This document shows, one piece after another, positions 44,010-53,992 of a stretch of DNA of 64,000 nt (positions within the stretch are counted from its first letter, which is position 1; every line of letters begins with the position of its first letter). Below the pieces are notes generated by a model. It was not told where the DNA came from. It made no database searches and saw nothing but the letters and a program-made list of their open reading frames with translations. A program made the position numbers and the translations under genes. The stretch is taken from assembly GCA_022701275.1 (NCBI GenBank), contig CP031740.1, positions 3,855,001-3,919,000 on the forward strand, given 5' to 3'. The DNA comes from Microcoleus vaginatus PCC 9802 (GTDB lineage Bacteria; Cyanobacteriota; Cyanobacteriia; Cyanobacteriales; Microcoleaceae).

Positions 44010-45329
44010 TTAATTGGGATTTAGGCGATCGGAAAAATATTGCCGATACAAATCGCACCGAGGCAAACAATCATTTAGATCGACCACCACCAATCCCATA
44101 CCTTGCAATTTAAAAGTTGCGTTGGTGTCAAGTCGCACTGGCTGTGTTTCATTGACAACTTGATAGTAAGCAGTTTCTAGTTGAGGATTTTTACGGAGTT
44201 CTCCCAACAGTTGTCGTAAATGATTGATAAATGGACTTGCTTCTGTAGCAGCAATTTCCAAAAGTCTATCCAGGGAACATTGCTCTTTTTGGAGAAAAAC
44301 AAAAGCTTCTTGGATCAGATAAGGATGTCCGCCAAAAATTTTCCTAAATTGCTTAAATATATCTGAATTCAACCCCTGAAGTTGATAGCAATTTGCTAAA
44401 TAATCAACTTGATCGGGAGTGAAATCGAGTAAAGTTTTAGTTAAGCCCACACCGCTAAGAGGAGAACAGTTGATATCTAAGGAACCGTAAACATTGGTTG
44501 AGTGAACAATGATTAACCGCAATTTTTTCCAAAGTTCAGCAAATTGATTTCCCTCAAGGTGCAGTTGACTCCAACATCTCAATAATTCACAAAAATCAAT
44601 TCGGAAAGATTCTTGCTCAAAAACCCGATCGACATTTTTAAAAGCCAGTACCAAAGGTTGAGTCTGATTTTTTAACAAATAGTCTTCAAAGTAGGTTTGA
44701 GTATTCGTGTGTTCGTCAAATTCATCGCTATCCCAATATTCAGCTAATTTGTTTTCTAAACCCAAATCTTTACCAACTTCTTTACACAGCCATTTTAGTA
44801 ATTCCTCATAACTTGAGAAAACTCTACTACTTGGTTTGGTAAAATCCAAAGTAACGGCTTGATAATTATGACTTTTAGCACGACCTATAATTCGTTTCAA
44901 TAGGGAAGTTTTGCCCGTATATTTAGGTGCTTTAATCCGAATAACGGCTCCAGGTTCCAAGATTTTCTCATAGCATTCAGATTCGATCGAATGACGCTCT
45001 ACATAGTAAAAATTAACTTCTTCTCTATCATCACAGGAAAATTCCGAAGCTTTTATTAATTTATCGCTAACTAATTCACGTTTATACTTAGCAAATAGCG
45101 GGATTAATTGATCGCGCTGTCGGAAGCGTTCGCCCGGTTCATTTTTAAAACCAAATAACTCGCAGATATTTGAAATATGATGTCTGACACTTGATGAATT
45201 ACTAACGCCACAGGATTTAGCGATCGCTTCCTCTGACTTCCCTTGCAAAAATAGCTTTAGCACCTGACCCTGTTTATCATTTAGCTTTTCGTACTTTTCC
45301 TCAAAGTCTTTTCGCTCCATCATCCGCAT
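44010..45329 (-). CDS. HTH plus AAA-like (STAND) ATPase
   Basis: A 439-aa protein. Residues 1-85 include a LuxR/vMAP-like helix-turn-helix (LNDKQGQVLKLFLQGKSEEAIAKSCGVSNSSSVRHHI). Then comes an AAA-like domain of the same kind as in the WD40 neighbour, with a Walker A-like APKYTGKTSLLKRI near 133 and an acidic Walker B-like PLVLAFKNVDRVF near 225, where the second acidic residue is Asp. The C-terminal part (GGHPYLIQEAFVFLQKEQCSLDRLL) is the winged-helix-like region of this group. It precedes the WD40-STAND gene by 12 nt, so the two are one operon. The pair looks like a regulator and a sensor of one signalling system, by inference. Confidence 0.85.
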   Translation of the reverse strand: MRMMERKDFEEKYEKLNDKQGQVLKLFLQGKSEEAIAKSCGVSNSSSVRHHISNICELFGFKNEPGERFRQRDQLIPLFAKYKRELVSDKLIKASEFSCDDREEVNFYYVERHSIESECYEKILEPGAVIRIKAPKYTGKTSLLKRIIGRAKSHNYQAVTLDFTKPSSRVFSSYEELLKWLCKEVGKDLGLENKLAEYWDSDEFDEHTNTQTYFEDYLLKNQTQPLVLAFKNVDRVFEQESFRIDFCELLRCWSQLHLEGNQFAELWKKLRLIIVHSTNVYGSLDINCSPLSGVGLTKTLLDFTPDQVDYLANCYQLQGLNSDIFKQFRKIFGGHPYLIQEAFVFLQKEQCSLDRLLEIAATEASPFINHLRQLLGELRKNPQLETAYYQVVNETQPVRLDTNATFKLQGMGLVVVDLNDCLPRCDLYRQYFSDRLNPN

Positions 45330-45585
45330 ACCTGCCTTAGCGCTTTACCTACCACTCTTACTAATTTACCACAGTTGTCAGCTTCAGCCCCGATAGCCAG
45401 TTTAATTTCACAAATTGACAAACACCAGCTAATTTGTGAAGATTTTTTCACAAACCCTTCAACTCCCTTGTCAAAAAAATTGGTAATTCCCCGGCAATTG
45501 ACAAATTTGTGGATTTTATTTATCAAGCAAATAATAGTAACAAAGTTAGTTTACTATCGAAATTGTAGATATTGGAATTAACTAA

Positions 45586-45807
45586 ATGAAAAAATTAAAT
45601 CGGCGGCCCCAGAACAAGACTACATCAGCTAAAAAGGTAAATCAAGTGAAAAAATCTGACAATTCAAACATCAAGTGGTCGATCAAGGAAGTTGTAGTAC
45701 CGATCGCGATCGCCCTAATTCCGTTAGCAACAACGTACATCAGCACTCAAAATACCCAACAACCGCCCAATCCACCGATCGAGCACACGACTCCACAGTC
45801 ACAATAA
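45586..45807 (+). CDS. Small single-pass membrane protein
   Basis: A 73-aa protein with a very basic N-terminus (KKLNRRPQNKTTSAKKVNQVKK), one hydrophobic segment (EVVVPIAIALIPLATTYIS, residues 37-55) and a Pro/Thr/Gln-rich tail. The positive-inside rule puts the N-terminus in the cytoplasm. It is divergent from the STAND operon by 256 nt and convergent with the nuclease gene. No clear ribosome site precedes its ATG. It is plausible but unproven. Confidence 0.5.
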   Translation: MKKLNRRPQNKTTSAKKVNQVKKSDNSNIKWSIKEVVVPIAIALIPLATTYISTQNTQQPPNPPIEHTTPQSQ

Positions 45808-45831
45808 CATCCAATAATGCGATCGCCCTTG

Positions 45832-46491
45832 TTAAGCTAACTGCAACTGCACATTCTGCAACTTGCAAATAGCTTTCAAGACTTGGGCCAACAAGAGCGA
45901 TCGCTCTTTGTCCATCAAATTCAATTCCGGTAAAATCTGATAAGTGCAAGGATTTCCGCGCGTCACCCGCACAAACCGATAACTTTCACCATTCGTCGTC
46001 AATCCCCAAACAGACGATTGCTGCTGCAAACTTTTATAAGTATAAGTCAGGAGTTGCGGCAAACCAGTCAAAGGTGCGATCGCACTATTTTTCGCCTCGA
46101 CTACCAAAATCCAAAACTGTGCAGCCGCGAGTTCTGCATCCGGCTGATTTACGGCTAAAACATCCAAGCGCCCTTTAATTAAAGTATCCCCATCCTCAAC
46201 CTCGATCGGGATGCTATCCTCCATTGTCAGCACGATCGGAATATCAAAAAATCCTGCTAATCTCATTAACGGTGAAAGCACTAAAAATTTAACAAGTTCT
46301 TCGGAAACTTTTCCGGCGGATAAGTAGCGTCGAAAGTCAGTTCTAATTTTTAATATTTCCTGCTGTTCTAATTCTGACAGCGGTTCCAAAGAGAAAAAAT
46401 CGGTGAAGGCGTCTCCTTCTCGCTCTTCCAATTTGAGAAGGCGGCGAACGTCGTTTAGAGAAAGTGGGCTTGCTTCTAAATTTTGGGTCAT
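45832..46491 (-). CDS. PD-(D/E)XK nuclease-like protein (restriction subunit R-like)
   Basis: A 219-aa protein often annotated as a type I restriction subunit R-like protein in cyanobacteria. The nuclease core can be read in IEVEDGDTLIKGRLDVLAVN (Asp) and FWILVVEAKNSAI (E-x-K) near residues 108-140, followed by LPQLLTYTYKSLQQ, a QxxxY-like motif, and WGLTTNGESYRFVRV. No methylase or helicase subunit is nearby, so it is an orphan nuclease-like protein. It ends 25 nt from the convergent small membrane protein gene. Confidence 0.82.
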   Translation of the reverse strand: MTQNLEASPLSLNDVRRLLKLEEREGDAFTDFFSLEPLSELEQQEILKIRTDFRRYLSAGKVSEELVKFLVLSPLMRLAGFFDIPIVLTMEDSIPIEVEDGDTLIKGRLDVLAVNQPDAELAAAQFWILVVEAKNSAIAPLTGLPQLLTYTYKSLQQQSSVWGLTTNGESYRFVRVTRGNPCTYQILPELNLMDKERSLLLAQVLKAICKLQNVQLQLA

Positions 46492-46781
46492 GGCTTTCCT
46501 TTAATTAAATTTAACTAACTTTCTAATTATAGCTAATATAATTTACAAAAAAGTACAATTCAAAAAGTTGTAGCACAATAATGTCCAAGAATAATTAAGC
46601 ATTAAATAGGCTAAAAAATCCTCTTCATCTGCGTTAATCGGCATTGATCGGCGAGCAAAAAAAGAACAACCTCTCAACCTATTACAAAATTTTCCAAAGT
46701 CTTAAGGAAAATAAACATACTTCGGTCCCAACTTATGCAAACAATAGTTACAAAGACTAACCGAAGTTAAAGTTAAAAGCA

Positions 46782-48752
46782 ATGTCACAAGATACCATCG
46801 AATCAATTCTGCAAGAAAAACGGCTATTTCAGCCGCCCGCTGAATTCTCCGAAAAAGCTCACATCAAAAGCCTAGAAGAGTACCAAGCCCTCTACGACAA
46901 AGCCAAAGCTGACCCCCAAGCATTCTGGGCAGAACTCGCCGCCCAAGAATTGCACTGGTTCCAAAACTGGGATACCGTGCTCGACTGGCAGCCGCCTTTT
47001 GCTAAATGGTTTGTCAACGGTAAAATTAATATTTCTTACAATTGTCTCGATCGCCACTTAACCACTTGGCGCAAAAATAAAGCCGCCCTGATTTGGGAAG
47101 GCGAACCCGGAGACTCTCGCACTCTCACCTACGCGCAACTCCACCGGGAAGTCTGCCAAATGGCGAACGTCATCAAAGAATTGGGAGTCCAAAAGGGCGA
47201 TCGCGTCGGCATTTATATGCCCATGATTCCCGAAGCTGCGATCGCCATGCTAGCCTGCGCCAGAATCGGTGCAGTACACAGCGTTGTTTTTGGCGGATTT
47301 AGTGCAGAAGCTTTGCGCGATCGGCTTAACGACGGCCAAGCAAAACTCGTGATCACCGCTGACGGTGGCTTCCGCAAAGATACCGCCGTCGGTCTCAAAA
47401 CACAAGTAGACAAAGCACTAGCAAATAATGCCGTACCCAGCGTTACCAACGTTCTGGTAGTTCAGCGCACCAAACAGCAAATTGACATGGAACCAGGGCG
47501 CGATCGCTGGTGGCATGAATTGCAAAAAGGTGCATCCGCTGACTGTCCGGCCGAACCGATGGATAGCGAAGATTTACTATTCATTCTTTACACTTCTGGA
47601 AGTACCGGAAAACCCAAAGGAGTCGTCCATACAACTGGTGGTTATAACCTTTATACCCACATGACAACCAAGTGGATCTTCGACCTCCAAGATACCGATG
47701 TCTACTGGTGTACTGCTGATGTCGGCTGGATTACCGGACACAGTTACATAGTCTACGGGCCGCTGTCCAACGGTGCGACAACTTTAATGTATGAAGGTGC
47801 TCCTCGCCCTTCTAATCCTGGCTGTTTTTGGGATGTAATTGAAAAATACGGCGTCACAGTTTTCTACACTGCACCCACCGCCATTCGCACCTTTATGAAA
47901 ATGGGTGAAGAATTGCCAAATGCCAGAGATTTGTCATCTTTACGATTGTTAGGAACCGTCGGCGAACCGATTAATCCGGAAGCTTGGATGTGGTATCAAC
48001 GAGTAATTGGCAACTCGAATTGTCCGATAGTCGATACTTGGTGGCAAACAGAAACCGGGGGAATTATGATTACCGCTTTGCCCGGTGCAATTCCTACAAA
48101 ACCCGGTTCTGCAACCCTACCGTTCCCTGGAATCGTGGCTGATATTGTTGACCAAGATGGCGAACCAGTAACTAACGAAAGTGGGGGTTATTTAGTAGTG
48201 AAACATCCTTGGCCGGGAATGATGCGTACACTTTACAACGATCCCGATCGCTTCCGCCGCACTTATTGGGAATATTTGCACCCGAAAGATGGCGAATTCG
48301 TGTACTTTGCAGGGGACGGCGCGCACAAGGACAAAGACGGTTATTTCTGGGTAATGGGCCGCGTTGACGATGTAATTAATGTGGCCGGACACCGACTCGG
48401 CACAATGGAAGTCGAGTCAGCTTTGGTATCGCATCCAGCGGTGGCGGAAGCTGCAGTTGTTGGTAAACCCGACGAGATTAAAGGTGAGGACATTGTGGCT
48501 TTTGTCACGCTAGACAACTCGCAGCAACCTAGCGATGAATTGGCTAAGGAATTGAAGCAGCACGTTGTTAAGGAAATTGGGGCGATCGCCCGCCCCGGCG
48601 AAATTCGATTTACCGATGCCTTGCCGAAAACTCGCAGCGGCAAAATTATGCGGCGTTTGCTGCGTTCTTTGGCGGCGGGAGAAGAGGTTTCTGGAGATAC
48701 TTCAACCTTGGAAGACCGGACGGTTTTGGATAAATTGCGCGGCGGTTCGTAG
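46782..48752 (+). CDS. acs: Acetyl-CoA synthetase
   Basis: Activates acetate to acetyl-CoA through an acetyl-adenylate, 656 aa, the usual length. Adenylate-forming motifs are [20 protein letters not shown] near 265, [10 protein letters not shown] near 420 and the C-terminal hinge [15 protein letters not shown] near 530. The acetylation-regulated lysine lies in [15 protein letters not shown] near 622. Monocistronic and highly conserved. Confidence 0.97.
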   Translation: MSQDTIESILQEKRLFQPPAEFSEKAHIKSLEEYQALYDKAKADPQAFWAELAAQELHWFQNWDTVLDWQPPFAKWFVNGKINISYNCLDRHLTTWRKNKAALIWEGEPGDSRTLTYAQLHREVCQMANVIKELGVQKGDRVGIYMPMIPEAAIAMLACARIGAVHSVVFGGFSAEALRDRLNDGQAKLVITADGGFRKDTAVGLKTQVDKALANNAVPSVTNVLVVQRTKQQIDMEPGRDRWWHELQKGASADCPAEPMDSEDLLFILYTSGSTGKPKGVVHTTGGYNLYTHMTTKWIFDLQDTDVYWCTADVGWITGHSYIVYGPLSNGATTLMYEGAPRPSNPGCFWDVIEKYGVTVFYTAPTAIRTFMKMGEELPNARDLSSLRLLGTVGEPINPEAWMWYQRVIGNSNCPIVDTWWQTETGGIMITALPGAIPTKPGSATLPFPGIVADIVDQDGEPVTNESGGYLVVKHPWPGMMRTLYNDPDRFRRTYWEYLHPKDGEFVYFAGDGAHKDKDGYFWVMGRVDDVINVAGHRLGTMEVESALVSHPAVAEAAVVGKPDEIKGEDIVAFVTLDNSQQPSDELAKELKQHVVKEIGAIARPGEIRFTDALPKTRSGKIMRRLLRSLAAGEEVSGDTSTLEDRTVLDKLRGGS

Positions 48753-48853
48753 GGAGATTTTTTTCAGGGCAGGTTCTTAATAGCAGTAGGGTGCACGACT
48801 CGGCGCACCTTACTGTTTCTCCTTATGCTATGTTAGATATTTTTACTGTAGAA

Positions 48854-49432
48854 ATGAATTATTTGGCTCATCTATTCTTATCTGAAGGCACGCCAGAATC
48901 TCTGATTGGCAACCTCTTAGGAGATTTTGTCAAAGGAACAGCCGTCAACCTTTATCCCGAGGAAATTAGAAAGGGCATTGATTTGCACCGCAAAGTAGAT
49001 AGCTACACGGACTCTCACCCAATAGTGCGATCGAGTAAAAGCCTTGTTTCTTCCCACAGACGAAGGTTTGCTGGAGTTTTGATTGACGTGTTTTACGACC
49101 ACTTCTTAGCTAAAAATTGGCTGGAATATTCAGAAATTCCGCTCCGGGATTTTTCTCAGGATGTCTACAAAATCCTGCAAGACAACCGCGATATATTACC
49201 TGACTCTCTCCAGCGGGTGCTGCCCACAATAATTGCCCGCGACTTGCTTTCATCTTATCAGGAAATTGCCGAAATCGGCATCACTCTTACAAGAATGTCG
49301 GCGCGACTCAAACGGACAAATAACTTGGCAAGCGGCATAGAAGATTTGACAGCTAACTATCAACGCTTAGAATCGGATTTTCGCGATTTTTTTCCAGACT
49401 TGATAAAATACGCGACTGTTGGCAAACTTTAA
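48854..49432 (+). CDS. acpH: Acyl carrier protein phosphodiesterase
   Basis: Predicted enzyme removing the 4'-phosphopantetheine arm from acyl carrier protein (AcpH/DUF479 family, HD-like fold). The start at MNYLAHLFLSEGTPE gives 192 aa, the normal family size; the frame is open for 21 codons upstream. Conserved segments are GNLLGDFVKG near 20, IRKGIDLHRKVDSYTDSHP near 38 (metal ligands His and Asp) and RRFAGVLIDVFYDHFLAKNW near 68. In cyanobacteria the in vivo substrate has not been settled. Confidence 0.88.
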   Translation: MNYLAHLFLSEGTPESLIGNLLGDFVKGTAVNLYPEEIRKGIDLHRKVDSYTDSHPIVRSSKSLVSSHRRRFAGVLIDVFYDHFLAKNWLEYSEIPLRDFSQDVYKILQDNRDILPDSLQRVLPTIIARDLLSSYQEIAEIGITLTRMSARLKRTNNLASGIEDLTANYQRLESDFRDFFPDLIKYATVGKL

Positions 49433-49528
49433 TATAAAAAACCAAAATTCCAGTTGCTAGTGATAACGAACTCGTGTATAATCCAAGCGATACCTGCATG
49501 AAATCTCAAATGCAACAGGGTTCAAAAT

Positions 49529-50419
49529 ATGGCAACCAGAATTCCGAACCTGCAAATAACTAAAGTAGTTGATGGCGACAGCATCAAAATTTTTCTCAAC
49601 GGAAAAACCGAGTCTCTGCGCTTGATTTGCGTCGATACAGAAGAAAGTCATTCGGGAGGCTCCAAACCTATAACTGCGGCGGGCAAAGCAGCTTCGGAAA
49701 TGGCTAAAAAATACTTCGCCACAGCAGATGGTGGACTTGCTCAAATTGACAGAGAATTTGATACAGACGATTCGGTTGAAGTGGCTCTACAAAAACACCG
49801 CGACAACTACGGGCGTCTCCTCTGTTACGTACATAAAGACACAGAAAATTACAATCTTAAACTGATTGCAGAAGGCTGGAGTCCCTACTTTGTGAAATAC
49901 GGGCGCTCCAGATTGTATCACCGACAAATGACTGAGGCAGAATCGGCAGCAAAAGCTTACAATCTGATGATTTGGAATCCGATTACCAATGCCAAAATCC
50001 CCTCCCGCAACTATGGTAATTTACTACCTTGGTGGTCGATGCGAGGCTCCATTGTTGAAGAGTTTCGGTTGTCGGAAGCAACGGCAGGAGCGATTTCTTT
50101 GAGGTTGCACTACCCTAAAATATTAGCGGCTTCTGAGAGAGCTAAATCTATTACTATTTTCTGCGATTTGCAGGCGGGAATTACTAAATGGATCGGGGGG
50201 AGCGCTCTAATTTATGCTGGTTCAGTGTATCATAAATTAGATTTGTGGATACCAGATGCTGAAACTGATGAAAGAGCTCCCTTGAAGCGGCTAATCGAGA
50301 AGCGTTATGCGGGTCTGGGACGCGGATATGTCTATGTCAGTGGGAAGGTAGAACAGTACAAAGGGAAGCCTCAAATAGTTTTGAAGGATATCAAACAACT
50401 TTCAGACTTTCCCCGATAA
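49529..50419 (+). CDS. Staphylococcal-nuclease-like (thermonuclease) protein
   Basis: A 296-aa protein. Residues 5-150 are an SNase/OB-fold: KVVDGDSIKIFLNGKTESLRLICVDTEES with the first catalytic Arg, a KHRDNYGRLLCYVHKD segment with the second, and NLKLIAEGWSPYFVKYGRS. The Ca2+-binding Asp is likely in VDGDS and VDTEE. The C-terminal half adds an OB-like nucleic-acid-binding segment (GYVYVSGKVEQYKGKPQIVLKDIKQL). There is no signal peptide, so it is cytoplasmic or leaderless. Not linked to other defence genes. Confidence 0.85.
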   Translation: MATRIPNLQITKVVDGDSIKIFLNGKTESLRLICVDTEESHSGGSKPITAAGKAASEMAKKYFATADGGLAQIDREFDTDDSVEVALQKHRDNYGRLLCYVHKDTENYNLKLIAEGWSPYFVKYGRSRLYHRQMTEAESAAKAYNLMIWNPITNAKIPSRNYGNLLPWWSMRGSIVEEFRLSEATAGAISLRLHYPKILAASERAKSITIFCDLQAGITKWIGGSALIYAGSVYHKLDLWIPDAETDERAPLKRLIEKRYAGLGRGYVYVSGKVEQYKGKPQIVLKDIKQLSDFPR

Positions 50420-50490
50420 TATTTAAACTACAGTTAATTTCATCAATCCTTTTTACTACATATAATTTGCTTACGAAGTAAGCTCGCGCA

Positions 50491-50527
50491 AATAGAGGGA
50501 TCTCCTAAAAAAAGATCACCCTCTATT
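50491..50527. terminator. Stem-loop between convergent genes
   Basis: Arms AATAGAGGG-ATCT and AGAT-ACCCTCTATT with a run of seven A in the loop. It lies between the SNase gene (plus) and the 109-aa gene (minus), so it may serve as a two-way terminator. Confidence 0.5.
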
Positions 50528-50566
50528 CAGCCATGATATTTTATTTATCCAGAGGTGAAGGAAAAT

Positions 50567-50896
50567 TTATTGTTGCATTGAAGGAGTAGTGAAAAATCTA
50601 CATCCTAAGGGATTTGTGCGTACAGATGGATTTTGAGGAGTTGTTATAGGAGGAATAGAGTTAGGAGATGTACTATTCAATTCTGAGACTGTAAAAGATT
50701 TAGAAAGGTTAGGATTTTTCCAGAGAAGGCTGGCAGAAGTGTTAGCAAGATTTGGTGACTCACTAATTGTAATCTGCTGTGTTGCATTTACGTTTATCTG
50801 CGATTTTACAGTGGTTTGTGCCTGACAGGGATAGGCAGTCATAGCAGAAATTACTGCAAAGCCCAGACACCCAAAATAGCCCGTTGATTTAATCAT
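50567..50896 (-). CDS. Small secreted hypothetical protein
   Basis: A 109-aa protein with a good signal peptide (MIKSTGYFGCLGFAVISAMTAYPCQA, cleavage near AQA or CQA). The mature part is rich in Asn, Ser, Thr and Pro with no repeats or cysteines apart from one near the end. Function unknown; a periplasmic or surface location is likely. Confidence 0.65.
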   Translation of the reverse strand: MIKSTGYFGCLGFAVISAMTAYPCQAQTTVKSQINVNATQQITISESPNLANTSASLLWKNPNLSKSFTVSELNSTSPNSIPPITTPQNPSVRTNPLGCRFFTTPSMQQ

Positions 50897-51287
50897 ATTT
50901 ATCTCAACCTAAACTTAAACAACTATTAGTAATGCTCCTGATAATAGATTAAGTTAGGAGAAATTATATTTCAAGCGTGTATATGCGTATTTTTTTAAAC
51001 TTAAGAATTAGGTATTTGTATGTAGGAGAGAAAGATATAAACGGGGGAATTACTACTCAATGTAAAGCTTTAGTAAAGATAGCGGGTTTTTACTGAGAAA
51101 AAATCTTAGGACATCCCGCTGGGGTTGTAATTACTGTCTGCTTACCGAAGAACACCTTTTTCGCTTAACACGCAGGATTTCGGTTCCACAAAATTAAATT
51201 TTCTTGGGGTTCGTTCCTTCGGGGCGGGTTCGCCAAAATTGTTTGCAATTAGCGATCTACTAAACCGGGCCCCACAGGATTAAACTC
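50897..51287. other. Intergenic region, 391 nt
   Basis: It separates the 109-aa gene (minus) from the end of the porin gene (minus). I see no gene. A GGGGTTCGTTCCTTCGGGGCGGGTTCGCC stretch (split) near 51215-51235 is GC-rich with some pairing but no clear terminator. Confidence 0.5.
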
Positions 51288-53207
51288 TTAAAACGAGAAT
51301 GAAGTTCTCAATACACCAACTGCGATCGGGTCGCTATCGGGAGTGTGACCGGGTTGAAAAATCAAGATCAATCCAGGGGTGACGCTGATATTATCATTCA
51401 CCTGCCAACGGTAGAATACCTCTACATGAGTAGTCGTTCCGGGTTGCCCGCCCGATCGCCCTAAACCCGTATCTAAAAAATCAGGAACGTTATTACCTGT
51501 AGGTAAATCGCTGCTGACAATTTTAGGCGGTTGCCCGATATAAATGCCTCCTAAATTTCCTGCTTTAAACAAATCAGGGAAATTTACAAACACCATATAA
51601 TTTGTAGTTGCTACCGTACCAGATTTACCGGGAATGCGAGAATTAGTATAACCAGCCCAACCTCCCAGAGAAACTCGCGATGAAATGCGCCAATTTAAAC
51701 TTGCTCCAACTGCATTTGTTTGCACAGAATCGGACTTATTTTTGTTAGAATTGATAGCTGTTAATTGGCTATCGCCTGCCAAAGTAATCAGATTACCGTC
51801 AGGCGAATAATCGTTAACGTAATAGATAGTAAAATCAACGGGGTCGGCTGGTGTCAGAGTTAGTTGTACACCCAATGTATTGTGTCCTCTAGACCCGTTA
51901 GAACTGACAAAAAATCCAGAAATGTTAGTTGAATAAACTGCTTGCAAACTGGCTCGCTTCGCAAATTGCCAGTCAATGCCGATGCCGCCTAAACCCAAAC
52001 CAGTGTTCAAAATAGGGTTTCTTTGGGCGAAGGCAGAAATGGGGCCCGAAGCTGCACTTTCTGCCCGATTCGGCCCTCGAAAAGCGGTTATCATGTTAAC
52101 TCCTGCTGTTCCTGCAAACACTGCCAATTTGTCGCCGACAAGAAAGCGGTAGTTGAGGTCGCTGACAGTTAATCCAGAAGTTTCGGCTACATTATAAGCA
52201 ACGTTTACGTCTTCGGTTAATTGTGGTGAATTGCTTCCGTTCTGGTTGTAAAAACCGATTAATAAGTTACTGCGAGGACTAAATTGAGTGGTTAAGTAGA
52301 ATTGATTTAGGTTAATGGTGTTGACATTTGTACCGGGGTCTTTGGTATCTCTTTTGCCGTCTCTGGGAGTCCGATCTGCACGGTTGGGCGTGCGCCCTTG
52401 GATTCCAAAAATTGTGAATCCCGACAGCTTAGTTGTGGTCGAAAATTGATTGGCTTCTAGTTCGGTAGCTCGCGCTTCTAGCACATCCACTCTGCCTCGC
52501 ATTGTGGCAATTTCGGCTGCAAATTCTTCTTGCAATTTTTGTAGTTTTATTAAGTCGTCTCGCTTAGCTAGACTTTCAGTAGATTTGGCGATGGACTCGC
52601 GGATTGTATCTAAACAAGCATTGACTCCGGCTGCAAATTCATAGCGCGTTATAGCGCGGTTTCCGCGATAGGTTCCGTCGGGGTATCCAGCTATGCAGCC
52701 GTATCTTTCTACTAAGGATTGCAGTGCTTGAAATGCCCAGTCTGTGGGCTGTACGTCGCTGAGTTGGGAAACTGATGTAACTTGTTCTAGTGAGTTGTCA
52801 CCAGGGTAAACTAATGGGGGATTTTCTAATTTATTTTCTTCAACTAATGCGGGTATTGGGGCGGGCTGCGTTTCCCTGGCTTCGGATACGTGAGTTTCTA
52901 TCTGACTCGCGATAGGTACGGGCGGCTCCGATGTGGGGTTTATCGGTGAATTTACATCTACATTGTGAGAATTTTCGAGGGATTGCCGATCGGGATTAGG
53001 ATCGAAATTATCCGCTAGATTATTTGTCGGTGCGGGTAATTGATACCATTCATTAACTGCATCTTCCGAATTTGCACTATTTGCTGTTGTTTCAGGATCT
53101 GTCGTTTCTGCTAAGGCTGGAATGCTGAATAATGCCTGCAATCCGAATCCTAGTATTAAGCTGCTAAGGATTTTCCAAATTTGTCGATCGCACGTATGAT
53201 TTTTCAT
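51288..53207 (-). CDS. SLH-domain OprB-type porin (iron uptake porin)
   Basis: A 639-aa outer membrane protein. It starts MKNHTCDRQIWKILSSLILG (53207, preferred over an ATG ten codons upstream), with a signal peptide ending near PALAE. Residues 130-210 hold an SLH domain (LSDVQPTDWAFQALQSLVERYGCIAGYPDGTYRGNRAITRYEFAAG) that ties the protein to peptidoglycan-linked polymers. A coiled coil follows (LQEEFAAEIATMRGRVDVLEARATELE). The last 380 residues are an OprB-like beta barrel ending in a Phe (LRTSFSF), as outer membrane proteins do. Homologues are called iron uptake porins or SomA-like. Confidence 0.93.
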   Translation of the reverse strand: MKNHTCDRQIWKILSSLILGFGLQALFSIPALAETTDPETTANSANSEDAVNEWYQLPAPTNNLADNFDPNPDRQSLENSHNVDVNSPINPTSEPPVPIASQIETHVSEARETQPAPIPALVEENKLENPPLVYPGDNSLEQVTSVSQLSDVQPTDWAFQALQSLVERYGCIAGYPDGTYRGNRAITRYEFAAGVNACLDTIRESIAKSTESLAKRDDLIKLQKLQEEFAAEIATMRGRVDVLEARATELEANQFSTTTKLSGFTIFGIQGRTPNRADRTPRDGKRDTKDPGTNVNTINLNQFYLTTQFSPRSNLLIGFYNQNGSNSPQLTEDVNVAYNVAETSGLTVSDLNYRFLVGDKLAVFAGTAGVNMITAFRGPNRAESAASGPISAFAQRNPILNTGLGLGGIGIDWQFAKRASLQAVYSTNISGFFVSSNGSRGHNTLGVQLTLTPADPVDFTIYYVNDYSPDGNLITLAGDSQLTAINSNKNKSDSVQTNAVGASLNWRISSRVSLGGWAGYTNSRIPGKSGTVATTNYMVFVNFPDLFKAGNLGGIYIGQPPKIVSSDLPTGNNVPDFLDTGLGRSGGQPGTTTHVEVFYRWQVNDNISVTPGLILIFQPGHTPDSDPIAVGVLRTSFSF

Positions 53208-53992
53208 AATTTTTATACTTTGTGAGTGTAAAGCCAAAAAAGTGAGAAAAAGGGCGATTACCTACGGGATAGCTACCCTTCACGCACTATTCGAGATGAA
53301 GGGCGGTCGTAAATTGCATTCCTTCTCCCAAAACCGAGGAACAAGTCAAACTGCCCTCCTCGGTTTCTTCCCCTATGTGACGCCTGATTGACTATCCGGT
53401 TCCCGTTTTTTTAAAAAATTTTGTAATGAATGAATAGTCAAAACTATGCGCTTTTTTTTCCTCATGTCTTCCTCTGTTATTGTCTTTAATTTTAATAAAA
53501 ATATCTCGTTTCTACCAAAAAAAAAGTAGTAATAGTAATAATTCATAATTGCGTAAAATCGATAAAAAACATTTTATGTTTAGCCAAAAGATAAGTTTTT
53601 ACTATAAAAAATTATAGGTACAGATAATATAGGTATTTTTTGAATGTGTGAGTAAATTAATATTTTTTATTTTTGGAATTTGCGGACGGTTATTATTTTG
53701 CTTCAAACGAGGTCACACAATAATCAAAATTATATCATTTTTTCCATAGCGCTAATAGTTTATACTCGCTGTATGCACGTAAAAAGTGAGAAGCGAGTGA
53801 GCGTGTAACATCGTTCCGACAGAAACACAATCGATTGTTTTAGCTAGCCAACTTTTTAACTTCCGTATCATTAAGGTTGACCAAGCCAAAATATTAAGTG
53901 TATTTAACCCGTTAATACTATAATATTATCACCGCAAATCGGTAGCTGCCAATAGCTGCGCGATCGATCCACACTCCAGAGACTTAAAAGCT
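53208..53992. other. Long AT-rich leader/spacer upstream of the porin
   Basis: 785 nt without a gene, between divergent porin and amidotransferase genes. A strong hairpin sits at 53331-53366 (10-bp perfect arms AAACCGAGGA / TCCTCGGTTT). A region about 53470-53700 is very AT-rich and likely contains promoters. No known riboswitch signature is recognised. Confidence 0.55.
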
